A program made the position numbers and the translations under genes. From NCBI RefSeq assembly GCF_002127325.2, contig NC_035435.2:14812002-14876001 (forward strand): a DNA stretch of 64,000 nt, given 5' to 3'. Shown here piece by piece: positions 12,031 through 22,900 of this stretch; the stretch's first letter is position 1, and every line of letters starts with the position of its first letter. The notes below the pieces were generated by a model that had not been told where the DNA came from, did not search any database, and was given only the letters and a program-made list of their open reading frames with translations. Origin of the DNA: Helianthus annuus. Lineage: Eukaryota; Streptophyta; Magnoliopsida; Asterales; Asteraceae.

Positions 12031-12139
12031 GTTAGACATCTAACAACCGAAAATATGTTGGCCAATAATATTTTAACGGATATCTTATGTTGAATTGTGT
12101 TCCTTTGTTTAGTTATTGTGCAATCATGGCTACGTCACG

Positions 12140-12955
12140 TATGGATGGGAAAAATACCCAAGCCCGACGGGTATACCCGAAACCCAACACAAATGGGACG
12201 GGTATATCCGATACCCGACGGGTATTGGGCCGGGTATGGGATTAGTTTTAAAAATTTTCACGGGTTTGGGTCGGGCCGATTACCCGAAACCACATGCACG
12301 TTTACCCGAACTATATACTCGATCATGTATCCGGTTTTTTTAATTTATATTCTTATTTTTCAACAACCTTTTTTCTATTAGTGATTTATTGTAGTATGTT
12401 CGTAATGTGAAAAATTAAATTTTCTTTTACGCTCTGTTCCCGAGTTAACTTAACGGGAGAAAAGAAAAGAAAGTAAAAGTGAGAAAGGAAAGGACGAGAA
12501 AGGAAAAAAAATTGTCTTTCCCCTCATTTCCTTCCAAATCGGAAGGATAAAAAAATTAAAGAATTTAGCCTAGTTTTCCTTTCACTTCCTTTCCTTTCCT
12601 TCCTTAAATGAAACTCGGGAACACGACATGTTTTATTTTCCTTTCTTTTCTTTCCGTAAATGAAACTCTGGAACACAAAATATTTTTACTTTCTTTCTGT
12701 TTCTTTTTCTTTCCTTCCACTAGTAAACTCTGGAACACAGTGTTAGTATATGTTGTTTATAATAGTTGTATAAATAAAATTATATAATAATTATAATAGT
12801 AAAGAAATGTGTTTGGAAATCCCAACGTATATAATAATTACCCGATGGGTAATTACTCGACAAATACCCGACGAGTATTGGGTCGGGTATGGGACACGAT
12901 TTTACAACCGGGTATGGGTATTGTATTACCAATACCCGACCCATTGCCATCCCTA
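12140..12955. mobile_element. hAT-like MITE with CCCGACGGGT words
   Basis: The right end read inversely is TAGGGATGGCAATGGG and the left end is TATGGATGGGAAAAAT, a decayed inverted pair. Flanks GTCACGTA and TCACGGTA are near-identical 8-mers. Both subterminal zones repeat ACCCGACGGGT-type words. A second MITE-like insert (about 12427-12745) lies in the middle. Confidence 0.55.
12427..12745. mobile_element. Purine/pyrimidine-rich MITE nested in the 12.1-12.95 kb MITE
   Basis: The ends CTCTGTTCCCGAGTTAAC and, inverted, CTGTGTTCCAGAGTTTAC resemble each other. The inside has purine-rich (GAAAGGAAAGG) and pyrimidine-rich (CTTTCCTTTCC) arms, which could fold on each other. The target duplication is unclear. 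Confidence 0.45.
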
Positions 12956-13609
12956 TCACGGTACTTTCACTTTAGATTAGAGATGTCAAGATGGGCCAGT
13001 TCGACTCATTCAGTAACATGTCAAATAGCTTTATGTTTAGATGTATCATTTTATATGGGTTAAACAGGCTTTGTCGGGTTGTAACTTGGATTGAACATGC
13101 TTCTGGTTTCTCCAATTCAGATACTTGATCCTGTTACAAGTAAAACACCAGAAGTCTATTCCCCTGAGACCATGGACCAGATGGACTTAAAATGCTGCAT
13201 CAAACTAATTTTAGTTAAACCATGAAAGTTATCGTAAATTGATTGTGCTAATAATAGGAGAGAGAGGGTGGATCAGTTAATTCAGAACAAAAATTATATT
13301 TTTCATTGTTTTTGTTATATTGTTCTAAATAATTTAGGAAGTTCTATGTTTAAAGACCCATTTACCCACTTGGCTACATAAAAAAAGTTAACTAATGACC
13401 TTCTTTTTTAGTTTTGTATTAATGTAGAAAATTATTTACTCAGTTCGATTCGTAATATTCATCATAAAGTTTGACAATCGATCAAATTAATTCGTTATTG
13501 ATCATAAGCACATAGCAACTTACCTATACAATCATATGTAGATGTAGCCGTTCTTCATTAAATGTGACTAATCAAATTCTTATTGTGGTTTGCGTGCGGT
13601 TTGCATTAG

Positions 13610-14110
13610 GCCCGATTGTACTTCCCGCTATTTACTTTGTGGACCAAAGTTGTCAAAGGAAATTGTCGAAAGCTTTGAGCATCATTATCTATATGAGCTA
13701 AGGAGCATTCAGGATCGGCTTCGGAATGAGATCCATAGCTTCAAGGTATATGCTTTTAAATTTATTTTTTTATTAAAAAAATGGTAGTATAGTAATAATA
13801 GGTTTTGTTCAATGTTAATGCAAAGAGAATTTAAAGAAGGAAAACTAACTGTTGTAGAATTGCATTTGAGCAATATAGAGACCGAGAATGTGGAAGAAGA
13901 GGTTGTAAAGGAGATGATGACGATGATAAAGAACACCAGGACAAAGATGATGAAATTTGTAACAGAAGAAAAGGGAAATATTGTTCCTAGAGCTTGTAAA
14001 GACGCATTTTGGAACATGTGTAACGTGTTGAATCTTTTTTATGCAACAAATGAACTAGAGACGCGATTCTTGGTATTGTGAAGGACGTCATATATGAGCC
14101 GGTAATTTGA
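13610..14110 (+). pseudogene. ent-Kaurene-synthase-like terpene synthase, last two exons
   Basis: Kaurene synthases convert copalyl diphosphate to ent-kaurene in plastids for gibberellin synthesis. Exon 1 (13610-13745) reads [11 protein letters not shown], then after a shift [20 protein letters not shown], ending at GT. Exon 2 (13826-14110) reads [35 protein letters not shown] and, after another shift, IVKDVIYEP and a stop. This is the C-terminal alpha-domain end typical of TPS-e/f enzymes. The DDXXD and NSE/DTE metal sites lie in missing upstream exons. Two frame breaks make it a pseudogene. The family is recognised with fair confidence; the exact substrate cannot be inferred. Confidence 0.75.
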
Positions 14111-14381
14111 ATGGAAGTGAATGCACAACTGTAAAATGTGTTTGTAAGAATACTGTTGTATGTCAAGGTAGTAGATAAATACAAAGCAAGAGTGGAAGTC
14201 TTTTGCTTTTCATTGTTAGAGTGACTTATTATGTGAGATTTTGATTTCAGTTTTCAACTCTGAATCATCAGATTAAAGTTTATAATAGTGCACAGTTCTT
14301 AGTCTATAGTAGTTCACAGTTCTTAGTTTTGTTCATAGTATTAATTATAAATAGTTTTTAATATAAGAAACTTACTTGAGC

Positions 14382-14411
14382 CCGGGAAGCAATTCCGGAT
14401 GATAACCTAGT
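14382..14411 (+). other. Putative Helitron 3' terminus
   Basis: The hairpin CCGG(G)AA-GCAA-TTCCGG at 14382-14398 has one bulged G. It is followed by eight bases and CTAG at 14407-14410, then T. This is the known arrangement of Helitron 3' ends. Confidence 0.55.
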
Positions 14412-14582
14412 CTATGGATAAAGAAATAATGGAGAGAGAGTTATGAGATGAGAAAATTAAGGGATTTTAATTAAACATACTTTGGTAATGTCAATCTTTC
14501 CCTTTTAAACTAAAAAATATCAAGGGCCAAGATTAGTTGACTCAGTTCACTCTTAAGAAGTTGTTCACTCTTGATCCTATCC
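14411..14582. mobile_element. Right part of the interrupted microsatellite MITE
   Basis: The end GTTCACTCTTGATCCTATCC, followed by TATATAT, is an inverted and diverged match to the element start at 553. It resumes directly after the candidate Helitron end. Confidence 0.45.
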
Positions 14583-14589
14583 TATATAT

Positions 14590-15070
14590 GAAGGGTTCAA
14601 ATAAGAATAATTTTTATGTAAGAAGAAAAAAAGAAGAAGCTTCAACTAATAAAAATACTTATTTTACTTTATTTAATATTTGCATTTAATTTTAATATAT
14701 AAGGGTATATTTATAAATTTACATAGATCATTAATTTGTAGTCTTCCTCTTTAATAGCTAACTACATTAAATTTGTAACTTATTTTTCAAAATATATATT
14801 CTTCAAAAAAAAAAAAATAGAGTGTAGGACAAATTACTAGGTGTATAGGATAACTTATGAGTTGTTTAGAATAAATTTAAATATGTGTAGGATAAATTTC
14901 AAAATGTGTAGCATAACTTTTTATGTGTGTAGACAAAAAAAATTAGTGTAAAGAATGATAATTTTTATGAGTAATTAATTACTTAAAGATAGTAATAAAT
15001 AAGATGAATGAAAAACTACTTAACATTTTACAATTGTACCCTTTGTTCTTTTTCTTCTCAAATGAACTTT

Positions 15071-15072
<2 letters not shown>
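14590..15072. mobile_element. Second microsatellite-flanked MITE
   Basis: The left end GAAGGGTTCAAATAAGAA follows TATATAT; the right end TTCTCAAATGAACTTTCC precedes (TA)n. These are inverted repeats. The inside has repeated phrases such as GTGTAGGATAAATT, and the same phrases in reverse orientation start a related element at 63686. No coding capacity. Confidence 0.7.

Positions 15073-15144
<72 letters not shown>
15073..15144. repeat. (TA)n microsatellite, about 36 units
   Basis: Pure TA run. The sequence just after it (GGATATGCTAGGGAGAAAAC) looks like the start of a third element of this type, whose other end I could not find. Confidence 0.95.
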
Positions 15145-15146
<2 letters not shown>

Positions 15147-15446
15147 ATATGCTAGGGAGAAAACCCTTTATTTTGAGAAAACCTTGGAAACCCATCACAA
15201 GGCCTACAATTGGCCACGTGTCTCAGCCATCTTCATCTTTTTTTTTTTGCTTTTGAGGGCACATTCGTAAATTTAACATTATCCTACCCAACTCAAAAGA
15301 TCTCTTAACCTTTTGTCTGCTACGATTTAACAACATTTATTACACACTTATCTTCCCAATGTACCTTTCCTAACTCCATTTCTCTATCCTTTACCTTTAT
15401 AATAAAGATCTCCATTAATGTCCTGCATATCTTCCTTTCTTCATTA

Positions 15447-15811
15447 ATGTCTATGTCTATGGAGACAAATCCACTAACGAACGAGTTAATGTCGCCGGGT
15501 AATCTGCTCCCCAACAAGTTCAGTACCAGTGACTTCCCTACTAACGAGGAATTAAATGCTCAAGGTTTGTCTCTCTATCTAACTTAATGCACTAGTATAT
15601 ATGTTTTTTTTATTAGACATTTTTTTAATGGAATAATCAAAATATACTGGTCAATGTTCACCTGTACCATTCGATACTTCTGGATACACTAACATGCGGG
15701 TTGATGGTGCTGGATCATCTCAAGTCCCTGTTAGATCACCAGATTTTCTGATCTCCAACAAGTTCATTAGCAGCGATTTCCCTACTGACGAGGTTATGGA
15801 TAATGATCAAG
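15447..15811 (+). pseudogene. Two related exon-like blocks of unknown function
   Basis: Block one (about 15447-15563) reads from ATG: SMETNPLTNELMSPGNLL, then NKFSTSDFPTNEELNAQ. Block two (about 15660-15811) contains SNKFISSDFPTDEVMDNDQ. Both end in CAAG/GTTTGT, good splice donors, so the motif NKFxxSDFPTxE sits on two successive exons that look like an internal exon duplication. I do not recognise the protein. The downstream sequence near 16140 could be a third exon but soon meets stops. It may be the 5' end of a dead gene. Confidence 0.4.
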
Positions 15812-16229
15812 GTTTGTTTTTCTATATACATGTTACACTCGTTTTATTTTTTTTCTTTCCCAGATATGGCATAATGCAAACATATGGCATAAATGTTTAT
15901 ATCATTTGCAGGTTTTTATTTTTGTGTTAAAAAGTTGTGCTTCGTTTGGTTGCTTGTTTGGGCTTTTGATCTGAATAGTAACTGTTTTTTGGTGGTTTGG
16001 TTGCTCTGTTTAGGGCTTTTGATCTGAATAGTAACTGTTTTTGTGATGTTATTTGAGAAAAAAGATTTTCTGGCTATGAATGTGTTAATATTTATGTCTG
16101 GTTAATGACTTAACGATTATCTTATCTTTTTGTTATTAGGATGGTGATGGATACAAGGGAAATAAGATCCAATTCTCGGGACCGTTGGTTTCGTTAAAAC
16201 GTGGATCAGATGCTCAAGGATCATGACCA

Positions 16230-17950
16230 TGTTTACGTTACAGCACAACACAATTAACACGTGTTATAGTTTGAACTTCTCGGACATGCATGTGTTACAT
16301 GTGACATGAAACCCATGTACAACGTAACACGTGTTACGTGTGACATGAAAACACATTTTTATAACTTCCCTGGCATACGCACACCCACATGTTTACAAAC
16401 CGTTTCAGGACCGACCCAAATAATAAAGCAAGGGTAGCCACTGAAAAGCTAAGGCAGACTGTCAAAGGAAGCTCCACCATTTTCTTAGTGCTATGTATTT
16501 TCGTTTACTAGTAGTATGTAATGTGAGACTCTTATTGTTTTGTCTAGTACATGATGTTAAAACGGTATGGAATTAAAACATTTTGTGTTGGAGTCGCCCG
16601 TGTTTGTACTTCTGCTGTTACTAGGTTACTATTGGAGTTAATGCATCCATTCTGAAGTCTTAACACACGTTATAATAGAGGCTTAACACACGTTATAGTA
16701 GGTTTACTCTGCTGTTATTAAGTTACTATTGGAGTTTATGCATCTATTCTGAAAGTCTTAGCATACGTTATAATAGAGGCTTGACACACGTTATATCAGT
16801 TATACGGTTAGGGGTATAGTAAACAGCCCACCATTTTTCTTAGTGCTATGTATTTTCGTTTACTAGTAATATGTAATGTGAGACTTTTATTGTTTTGTCT
16901 AGTACATGATGTTAAAACGGTATGGACTTAACACATTCTAGAAGTCTTAACACACGTTATAAAAGAGGCTTAACACAAGTTATATCAGGTATACTATGTT
17001 GTTATTAAGTTACTATTGGAGTTTATGCATCCATTCTGGAAGTCTTAACACATGTTATAATAGAGGCTTAACACACGTTATACATGTCAGGCGCGTAACA
17101 CATGTTACAGTATGTATATACAAATCATGGTGTTTTGGAAACCACTAGCTTATACATGACACCATGTTGGGTTAAGCCAAGATTATAACAGAGGCTTAAC
17201 ACATGTTATCCCAGGTATACAGTGTTACAATATGAACTTGTATGTTCCATATTAACTTGTACACGTGTTACGATCAGTATATGCACATCATGGTGTTTTG
17301 AAAACCACTTTCATATACATGAATACAAGTCGAGTTATAATGGATGCTTACATGTTAACATATGTATACAAGTGGGGTTACAACAAGATTACGATATTAA
17401 CTAAGCTCACCATTAAACTCATCGCCCCTGTCGACTGTTTTCACCCTTGTCACATGTTAAGCAATTACATGTTCCGAACAGACAAATTGTAACACATGTT
17501 AGATCAGTATATACACATCATGGGGTTTTGTAAACCACTAGCTTATACATGAATACATGTCAAGTTACAAAGAGATTATAATAGAGGCTTAACACATGTT
17601 ATACATTCCAAAATGTGCAAAACAAATGACCCGTTTCATATTATATATTCCAAAATTACCGGTACATGTGTTACCATAAATGGCTCGTTTCATATTACAA
17701 GTTGCGTACTAACTTGTACATTTATTACTTGTATAAGTTTTATGCTCGGTATCCACAGTATCGGATATTTTAAACATCAACAAAAATAAAATAGATATTA
17801 CTTTATTTTTTATTTAACAAAAGGTTAACACACGTTATATATCATTCTAACAGGGGCTTAACACATGTTATACATGAACACATGTCAGGTTACATCATGG
17901 TGTTATGTTACAGCATGAACCACTAACACATGTTATAAATGAACGAAGAG
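16230..17950. repeat. Degenerate AACACACGTTAT / AACACATGTTAT repeat field
   Basis: About 20 copies of a short word of the form TTAACACAYGTTAT are scattered over 1.7 kb, often preceded by AGAGGC. Larger duplications are superposed. A block of about 95 bp with ACTATTGGAGTTTATGCATC recurs near 16625, 16725 and 17010. A block with TTCTTAGTGCTATGTATTTT recurs at about 16480 and 16835. No convincing gene lies here. Confidence 0.7.
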
Positions 17951-18099
17951 TTCTTTCCCAAAGGATGTGACTTATTCAATGTCCCTGCATTAACGTCGCC
18001 TACATCCATCCAGCTTGTCAATTGAATATTTTTATGGATCTGTTTCTGTAAATCAACACACGTTTCGAATAGTGAATATCTTTCATGAAATGTACCAGC

Positions 18100-18640
18100 T
18101 AGGGGTGTTCAACATCGGATTATCCGGTTTTCGGATATCTGAACACTGGATATCCGAAAATTTCGGATAGTGAATATTGATCTCCGAATCCGTATCCGAA
18201 ATTTCGGATATCGATATCTGAAATTTCGGATACGGATTCGGATATCCAAACGGATATCCGAATTTATAAAAAAAATAAAAAAATCCGTTCCGTGTATAGA
18301 TTAAAACTAAACTTATAATCGATTTTATAAATTTCCAACATTTGAAACTAAAAACAATCATAAATTCACACGAATACAATTATTTACTACTTTTTTACTA
18401 ACTTTTACAATACTTCAAACAAAATATAATGCTCATATACTATATATATTATAAAAAAATAATTAGTTTTCGGATATCGGATAATCGGATTATCTGAAAT
18501 TTTTGAAATTCATATCCGAATCTGAATCCAAAAATTCGGATTATCCGATTTTCGGATATCCGAAATTTCGGATATTTCGGATACGGATTTTCGTTTATTT
18601 CGGATTCGGTTTCGGATCCGGATTTTTTTGAACACCCCTA
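18100..18640. mobile_element. hAT MITE, array copy A
   Basis: Inverted ends are TAGGGGTGTTC and GAACACCCCTA, flanked by an exact 8-bp duplication GTACCAGC (18092-18099 and 18641-18648), diagnostic of the hAT superfamily. Subterminal zones are packed with CGGATATCCG and ATTTCGGATA words. The centre is AT-rich with no transposase. All array copies share the same flanks, so a single insertion was later amplified with the array. Confidence 0.93.
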
Positions 18641-19280
18641 GTACCAGCAATGAAAATGAAGAACTCAAGCCCATATATGGTGTCTTGAAAGGAACGAGAT
18701 CGCTCATATGTGAGCATTAGGGTTTAAATGGTTTATATAGCTGGAGATGGAGAGTTTTGCAAATTTTCATTTCCGTCCTCACATAGATACGTCCTCACAT
18801 AGATACGTAACAATTATGTTTATGTAAGTAGGGAATATTTAATGCTAATTACTTCATTATGTTGCTATTGATATTGATAAAGTGATAAATGAGTCATTAT
18901 ACCCAAAAGAATCATAACGTATTTTTAATGCTAACTACTTTGTTGCCAATGTGGTATTGAGTCGTTGTATGACACGTCAAAAATATGTATTTGCCATATT
19001 TAGATAAAATGGAAGTGGGTGTCATTGTTGCATATACTAATAGAATTGGCATATGTTAAAAAATGATGGATGTTTATAAAATGTGTTTTGATCCTTGACC
19101 CTTTAGTATTTATGTTATTGATGTGAGTATAGTACGTCGTTGCATGAGGCCTTAAGGAAACAAGACTCTATTGAGATAAAGTTGAAACACTAATTATAAA
19201 CTTAAAGAGAAAAGTATGTACATTGTTGTATTTCACCGGTGATGAGTTGTTAAAGATCATTAGGTTCTTTTAAAAAAAGG
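18641..19280 (-). promoter_or_regulatory. Orphan promoter-like region of the array gene
   Basis: This matches the region upstream of the intact array genes, including the minus-strand TATA box CTATATAAACC near 18738-18748. The coding part that should lie to its left is absent: homology stops near 18085. It is therefore the left edge of the array. Confidence 0.6.
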
Positions 19281-19285
19281 GCAAC

Positions 19286-19618
19286 TGTTGGTACACTTTA
19301 TGTGGACGCGACTCGACTCGGTTTGACTCGGTTCGGTTCGACACGGTTAGATTCGGCTCAAGCCCGACGTCGCAACATTCCTCCGTCGTGCGCCCCAGAG
19401 TTCGACACGCGAAGCACGGAGAGCCGCGAACCGTTCCCGCCGACACATCATCATGACATCACCATGATGATGTCATGTGTGTAGATAACATTTACATGAA
19501 ATATATGTGACGAAGGTTGTGAAATCAATGTGAGGAAGGTTAACCTTCCTCATGAACATACATGGGGAACCTTTCAAGGTTCGTCAAGATATAGTGTGTG
19601 GGAACTTTAACCTTCCTC
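19286..19618 (+). repeat. Truncated 5' LTR of Copia element 2
   Basis: This aligns with 26206-26560 of the 3' LTR, with one internal gap of about 20 bp in the ATGATGATG region. Homology stops within AACTTTAACCTTCC, where the minisatellite begins. The TATA box seen in the 3' LTR (GTATATATAAC, about 26606), the R-U5 part and the primer-binding site are all missing. It contains a perfect 22-bp palindrome at 19531-19552. Confidence 0.85.
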
Positions 19619-19875
19619 ACCTCAACCTTCCTCACCTCAACCTTCCTCACCTTTAACCTTCGTCACACACACTTTAACCTTCTTCACCTTTAACCTTCCT
19701 CACCTCAACCTTCCTCACCTTTAACCTTCCTCACCTCAACCTTCCTCACCTTTAACCTTCGTCACACTCACTTTAACCTTCCTCACCTTTAACCTTCCTC
19801 ACCTCAACCTTCCTCACCTTTAACCTTCGTCACACTCACCTTTAACCTTCCTCACCTCAACCTTTCTCACCTCGC
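19604..19875. repeat. Minisatellite of CCTCACCTCAACCTT units
   Basis: About 17 tandem units of 15-16 bp occur in two main forms, CCTCACCTCAACCTT and CCTCACCTTTAACCTT, with occasional CGTCACACTCAC variants. The unit matches one arm (AACCTTCCTCA) of the LTR palindrome at 19531-19552, suggesting it was amplified from the LTR itself. Confidence 0.92.
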
Positions 19876-19969
19876 ATTAACTTGTCATTTTTAAACAGAG
19901 GACTTGCAAAAGTGTTATAACTTTGTGTTTTCAAGTGTTTCATTAGGTACAGTTGTTCTAATATCAAAC

Positions 19970-22900
19970 ATGAGTAGTACAAGTCCGTGGGATTGGAGTA
20001 CGGATCCATGACCAGGTCAAAATCAGACTTCGATGGCTGAATATTTAGCGAGTACCATACCTCGACAACAGCAGTTAATAAGTGCAAGTCAATGGGCATT
20101 GGTGTCAAATCAAAATCAAAGCATTCAAAATCTATTGCTTAGTGAGAGTGAGACGAGTAGCAATAATCGGCCGCCAAAGTTAAATCACATGAACGACTAT
20201 CCATCATGGAAGGGTCGTTTCCACACATACATTCAAGGGCAAAGCACCGAACTTTGGACATGTTTCATCAATGCATGCAACCCTGCCCTCGAAGTAGCAG
20301 CATCAACTTCAGCGGGTTTTACTAATATGCTTGAAAACGACAAAAAGGCATATGATCTGGAGAAGAAGGCATATGCTATTCTCACTCAAGCACTTCACAA
20401 AGACATCTATATTCAATTCTCCTATTATAAGAACACAAAAGAATTATGGGATGCATTGGTAGCGAGAGGAGAAGGAAATGCAGCTTCTAGAAAGACACGC
20501 CATGATTTATTGAAGAAAGAGTTTGAATCATTTCGATACTTGGATAATGAAACTCTAAATGATATGACTTCTCGCTTTTATCACTTGATTAGTGAAATGT
20601 GTTCTTATAATGTTGCTGTAACTCATCAGGAAATGATTGCATGGTTTACTGATGCTCTGCCTCCTAAGTGGAGTCCATCCATTGAACTTCTAAAGCATAC
20701 GGGCGCTATGGATACAGCCAATGGCACTCTCTATGAATTCATTCAGAAGTTGGAGCACAAGAACGAAGAGGAAATTCGGAAAGCTAGAATGATTGCACCT
20801 CCTCAAAACATAGAAATGTATTTGCCTGCTTTTTGTTCCCTCAGCTAGTTCTATTCAGCAACCGAAGCTTCAAACGGCGTTTGTGTCTACCACAAGCTCA
20901 TCTCCGTTTCCACAGTTCAATCAAGCCCAACCACAGTGGAATCAAAGTGCTTATATGTCGCAATCCATACCCGAACCACAAGCCCAACAGCAACAAGCAC
21001 ATTATATCAACAATTCCTCACTCCAAAACACCAACACTGTCAGAGTTGATACTTCCAATCTTTCAAAAGTCGGTGTAGAAGTTGCTAAGGAACATTTGGA
21101 ACTTCTCAACACAATGTTCAGTTCATATTGTGGATTGGTGGCATGTCACATTGGAAACATCAATATGACCAATGAAGATTATCAGCAGATAGACCGTGAT
21201 GAAATGGAGCTAATGGATATCAAGTGGGCGTTTGCAAGTGCTGTTAGACGGGCAAAGGATTTCATGGCTCGAACTGGAAGAACTTCGTTGGAAGGGAAGA
21301 ATGATACGAAGTACGATTTTGATAACAATGCGGTTACTTGTTTCAATTGTGACGAAAGGGGACACTTCAAACGTGAGTGCACTCGGCCAAGCAGACAAGG
21401 CAACCAGAATCCATTCAGAAATCAGACAAGTACTTCCAATGCCAATCAAGATAACCATGGAAAAGGGATAGTAGCGGTGAACAACAACCAGAACCAGTCT
21501 GGACCTTCAAACACCAACAGAGCATTAGTTGCTCAAGCTGACGAAGGGTGTAATTGGTCTGTACAATTAGGGGAGGTGATCAAGGAGGAGGAACAGCGTG
21601 TTATGCAAAGATCATCAATCACATCAAGCACGTTCACAAGGAAGAATTTTCTGAAAGTGATGACAGTTCAGGTTATACCGGGAGTTCAGATGAAGAAAGC
21701 TCGAATGCGGGAGATTGTAATTCTGAAGATGGATCTTTTTCTTATCAGACCACCTTTATGGCGAATGTCTCGGCCTCGACAAGTCAGGTAAAATCTGATC
21801 CTCCTACTCCTAGTGTTTGTAAAATGTGTGCTGAATTGAAACGTGAATCTGAAACGGTTCACAGTCACAATCAGAAATTAGTGATTGAGCTGTCAAAGTG
21901 CAAAGAGGCAAACATGGCTTTAGTTCGAAACGAAAAGGAATTTAAATCTGTAATTGAAACCTTAAAGAAAAGTTGTTTATCATAAACAAGTTAGTATTAA
22001 CGATTACATTAACATCGTTGAGGAAACCAAAAAGGAACTAGCCATTGCCAAATGCGAGCATGATGCAATCAAGCTCAAGTTGGAGAGTTATTCTAACTCC
22101 CGATTTGTGCTTAATCACATCATTGACGTTCAACAGCAAAAAGGGAAAAGAAAAGGCGTTGGGTATAAGGCTTGTCCACCCCCTTAAGACATAATTATAC
22201 TCATATGCCTGATGAAGAGGATATGCCTCGGTATGAACCCAGTGTGCCTCTTGATTATGAGGAAGTTACTACTGGCTTAGGGTTCAAACCGGACAATTCC
22301 TCGAGTGACTCATCTGTAGAAACAGGAAATTCAACATCGATAAATCAAAGCCCTCCAATTATTGAGGACTATGATTCGTCTGATGATGAATCAGATGTGA
22401 GTGACCAAGATGAATCACTTGATGAGACGAAAGGAGTAGAAATTCCAATTGAGAATCATATTCTTTGTGATCCTCCTACTCCTGTAGTGCAACCTGTTGC
22501 CAAGCAAGTGATAGATCCTGTCAAAGCTGTCAAAGATGTCAAGAATGACAAGAAAAGTGTGTCTGCTGTTAAAAGCAATAACTTGTTGTACACTTTGGTC
22601 GGAGATGTTAAAATTTATTCAGATAAAGATTTTCCAATTAAAAATGTCAATCCATCTTTGATTGATAAAGTTTTTGAAGATAACACAGGCAAGTTTTTGG
22701 GAAAGACGATCCCGGGAGTTACTGTAACTCAATGTGATCCAATTCCAAAAGCTGAAATCAGGAAACAATTTGGAAAACAGAAATCACCGACAAAGCAACA
22801 ACCAATTGCTTTTAAGGGTAAACAACAACAACGAGCTCCAAAGCCAAAGGCTAAGGTTGATTCAAAAGGAGCTCGCTACAAGAAGAAAACAAAAGACGTT

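Larger units (their letters stand above)
1138..14410 (+). mobile_element. Candidate gene-capturing Helitron
   Basis: The 3' end has the Helitron signature: a GC-rich hairpin (14382-14398), eight bases, then CTAG (14407-14410) followed by host T. A plausible 5' end is TCTATATATACGA at 1138, preceded by host A, which fits insertion between A and T. Between them, on the plus strand only, lie fragments of a NAC gene (8482), an unidentified exon (9632), phospholipase C (11071-12030) and a kaurene-synthase-like gene (13610-14110). They keep introns and carry stops or frameshifts. This pattern is typical of Helitron capture. No Rep/helicase gene is visible, so the element would be non-autonomous. 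A Copia element (1288-7922) and hAT MITEs are nested inside. The 3' end is better supported than the 5' end. Confidence 0.5.

Noticed and set aside
15004..15270. 88-codon frame with a long Ile-Tyr run
   Set aside because: It is a translation of the (TA)n microsatellite.
16230..17950. CRISPR-like array
   Set aside because: Words are short, degenerate and irregularly spaced in plant nuclear DNA with no spacer structure.
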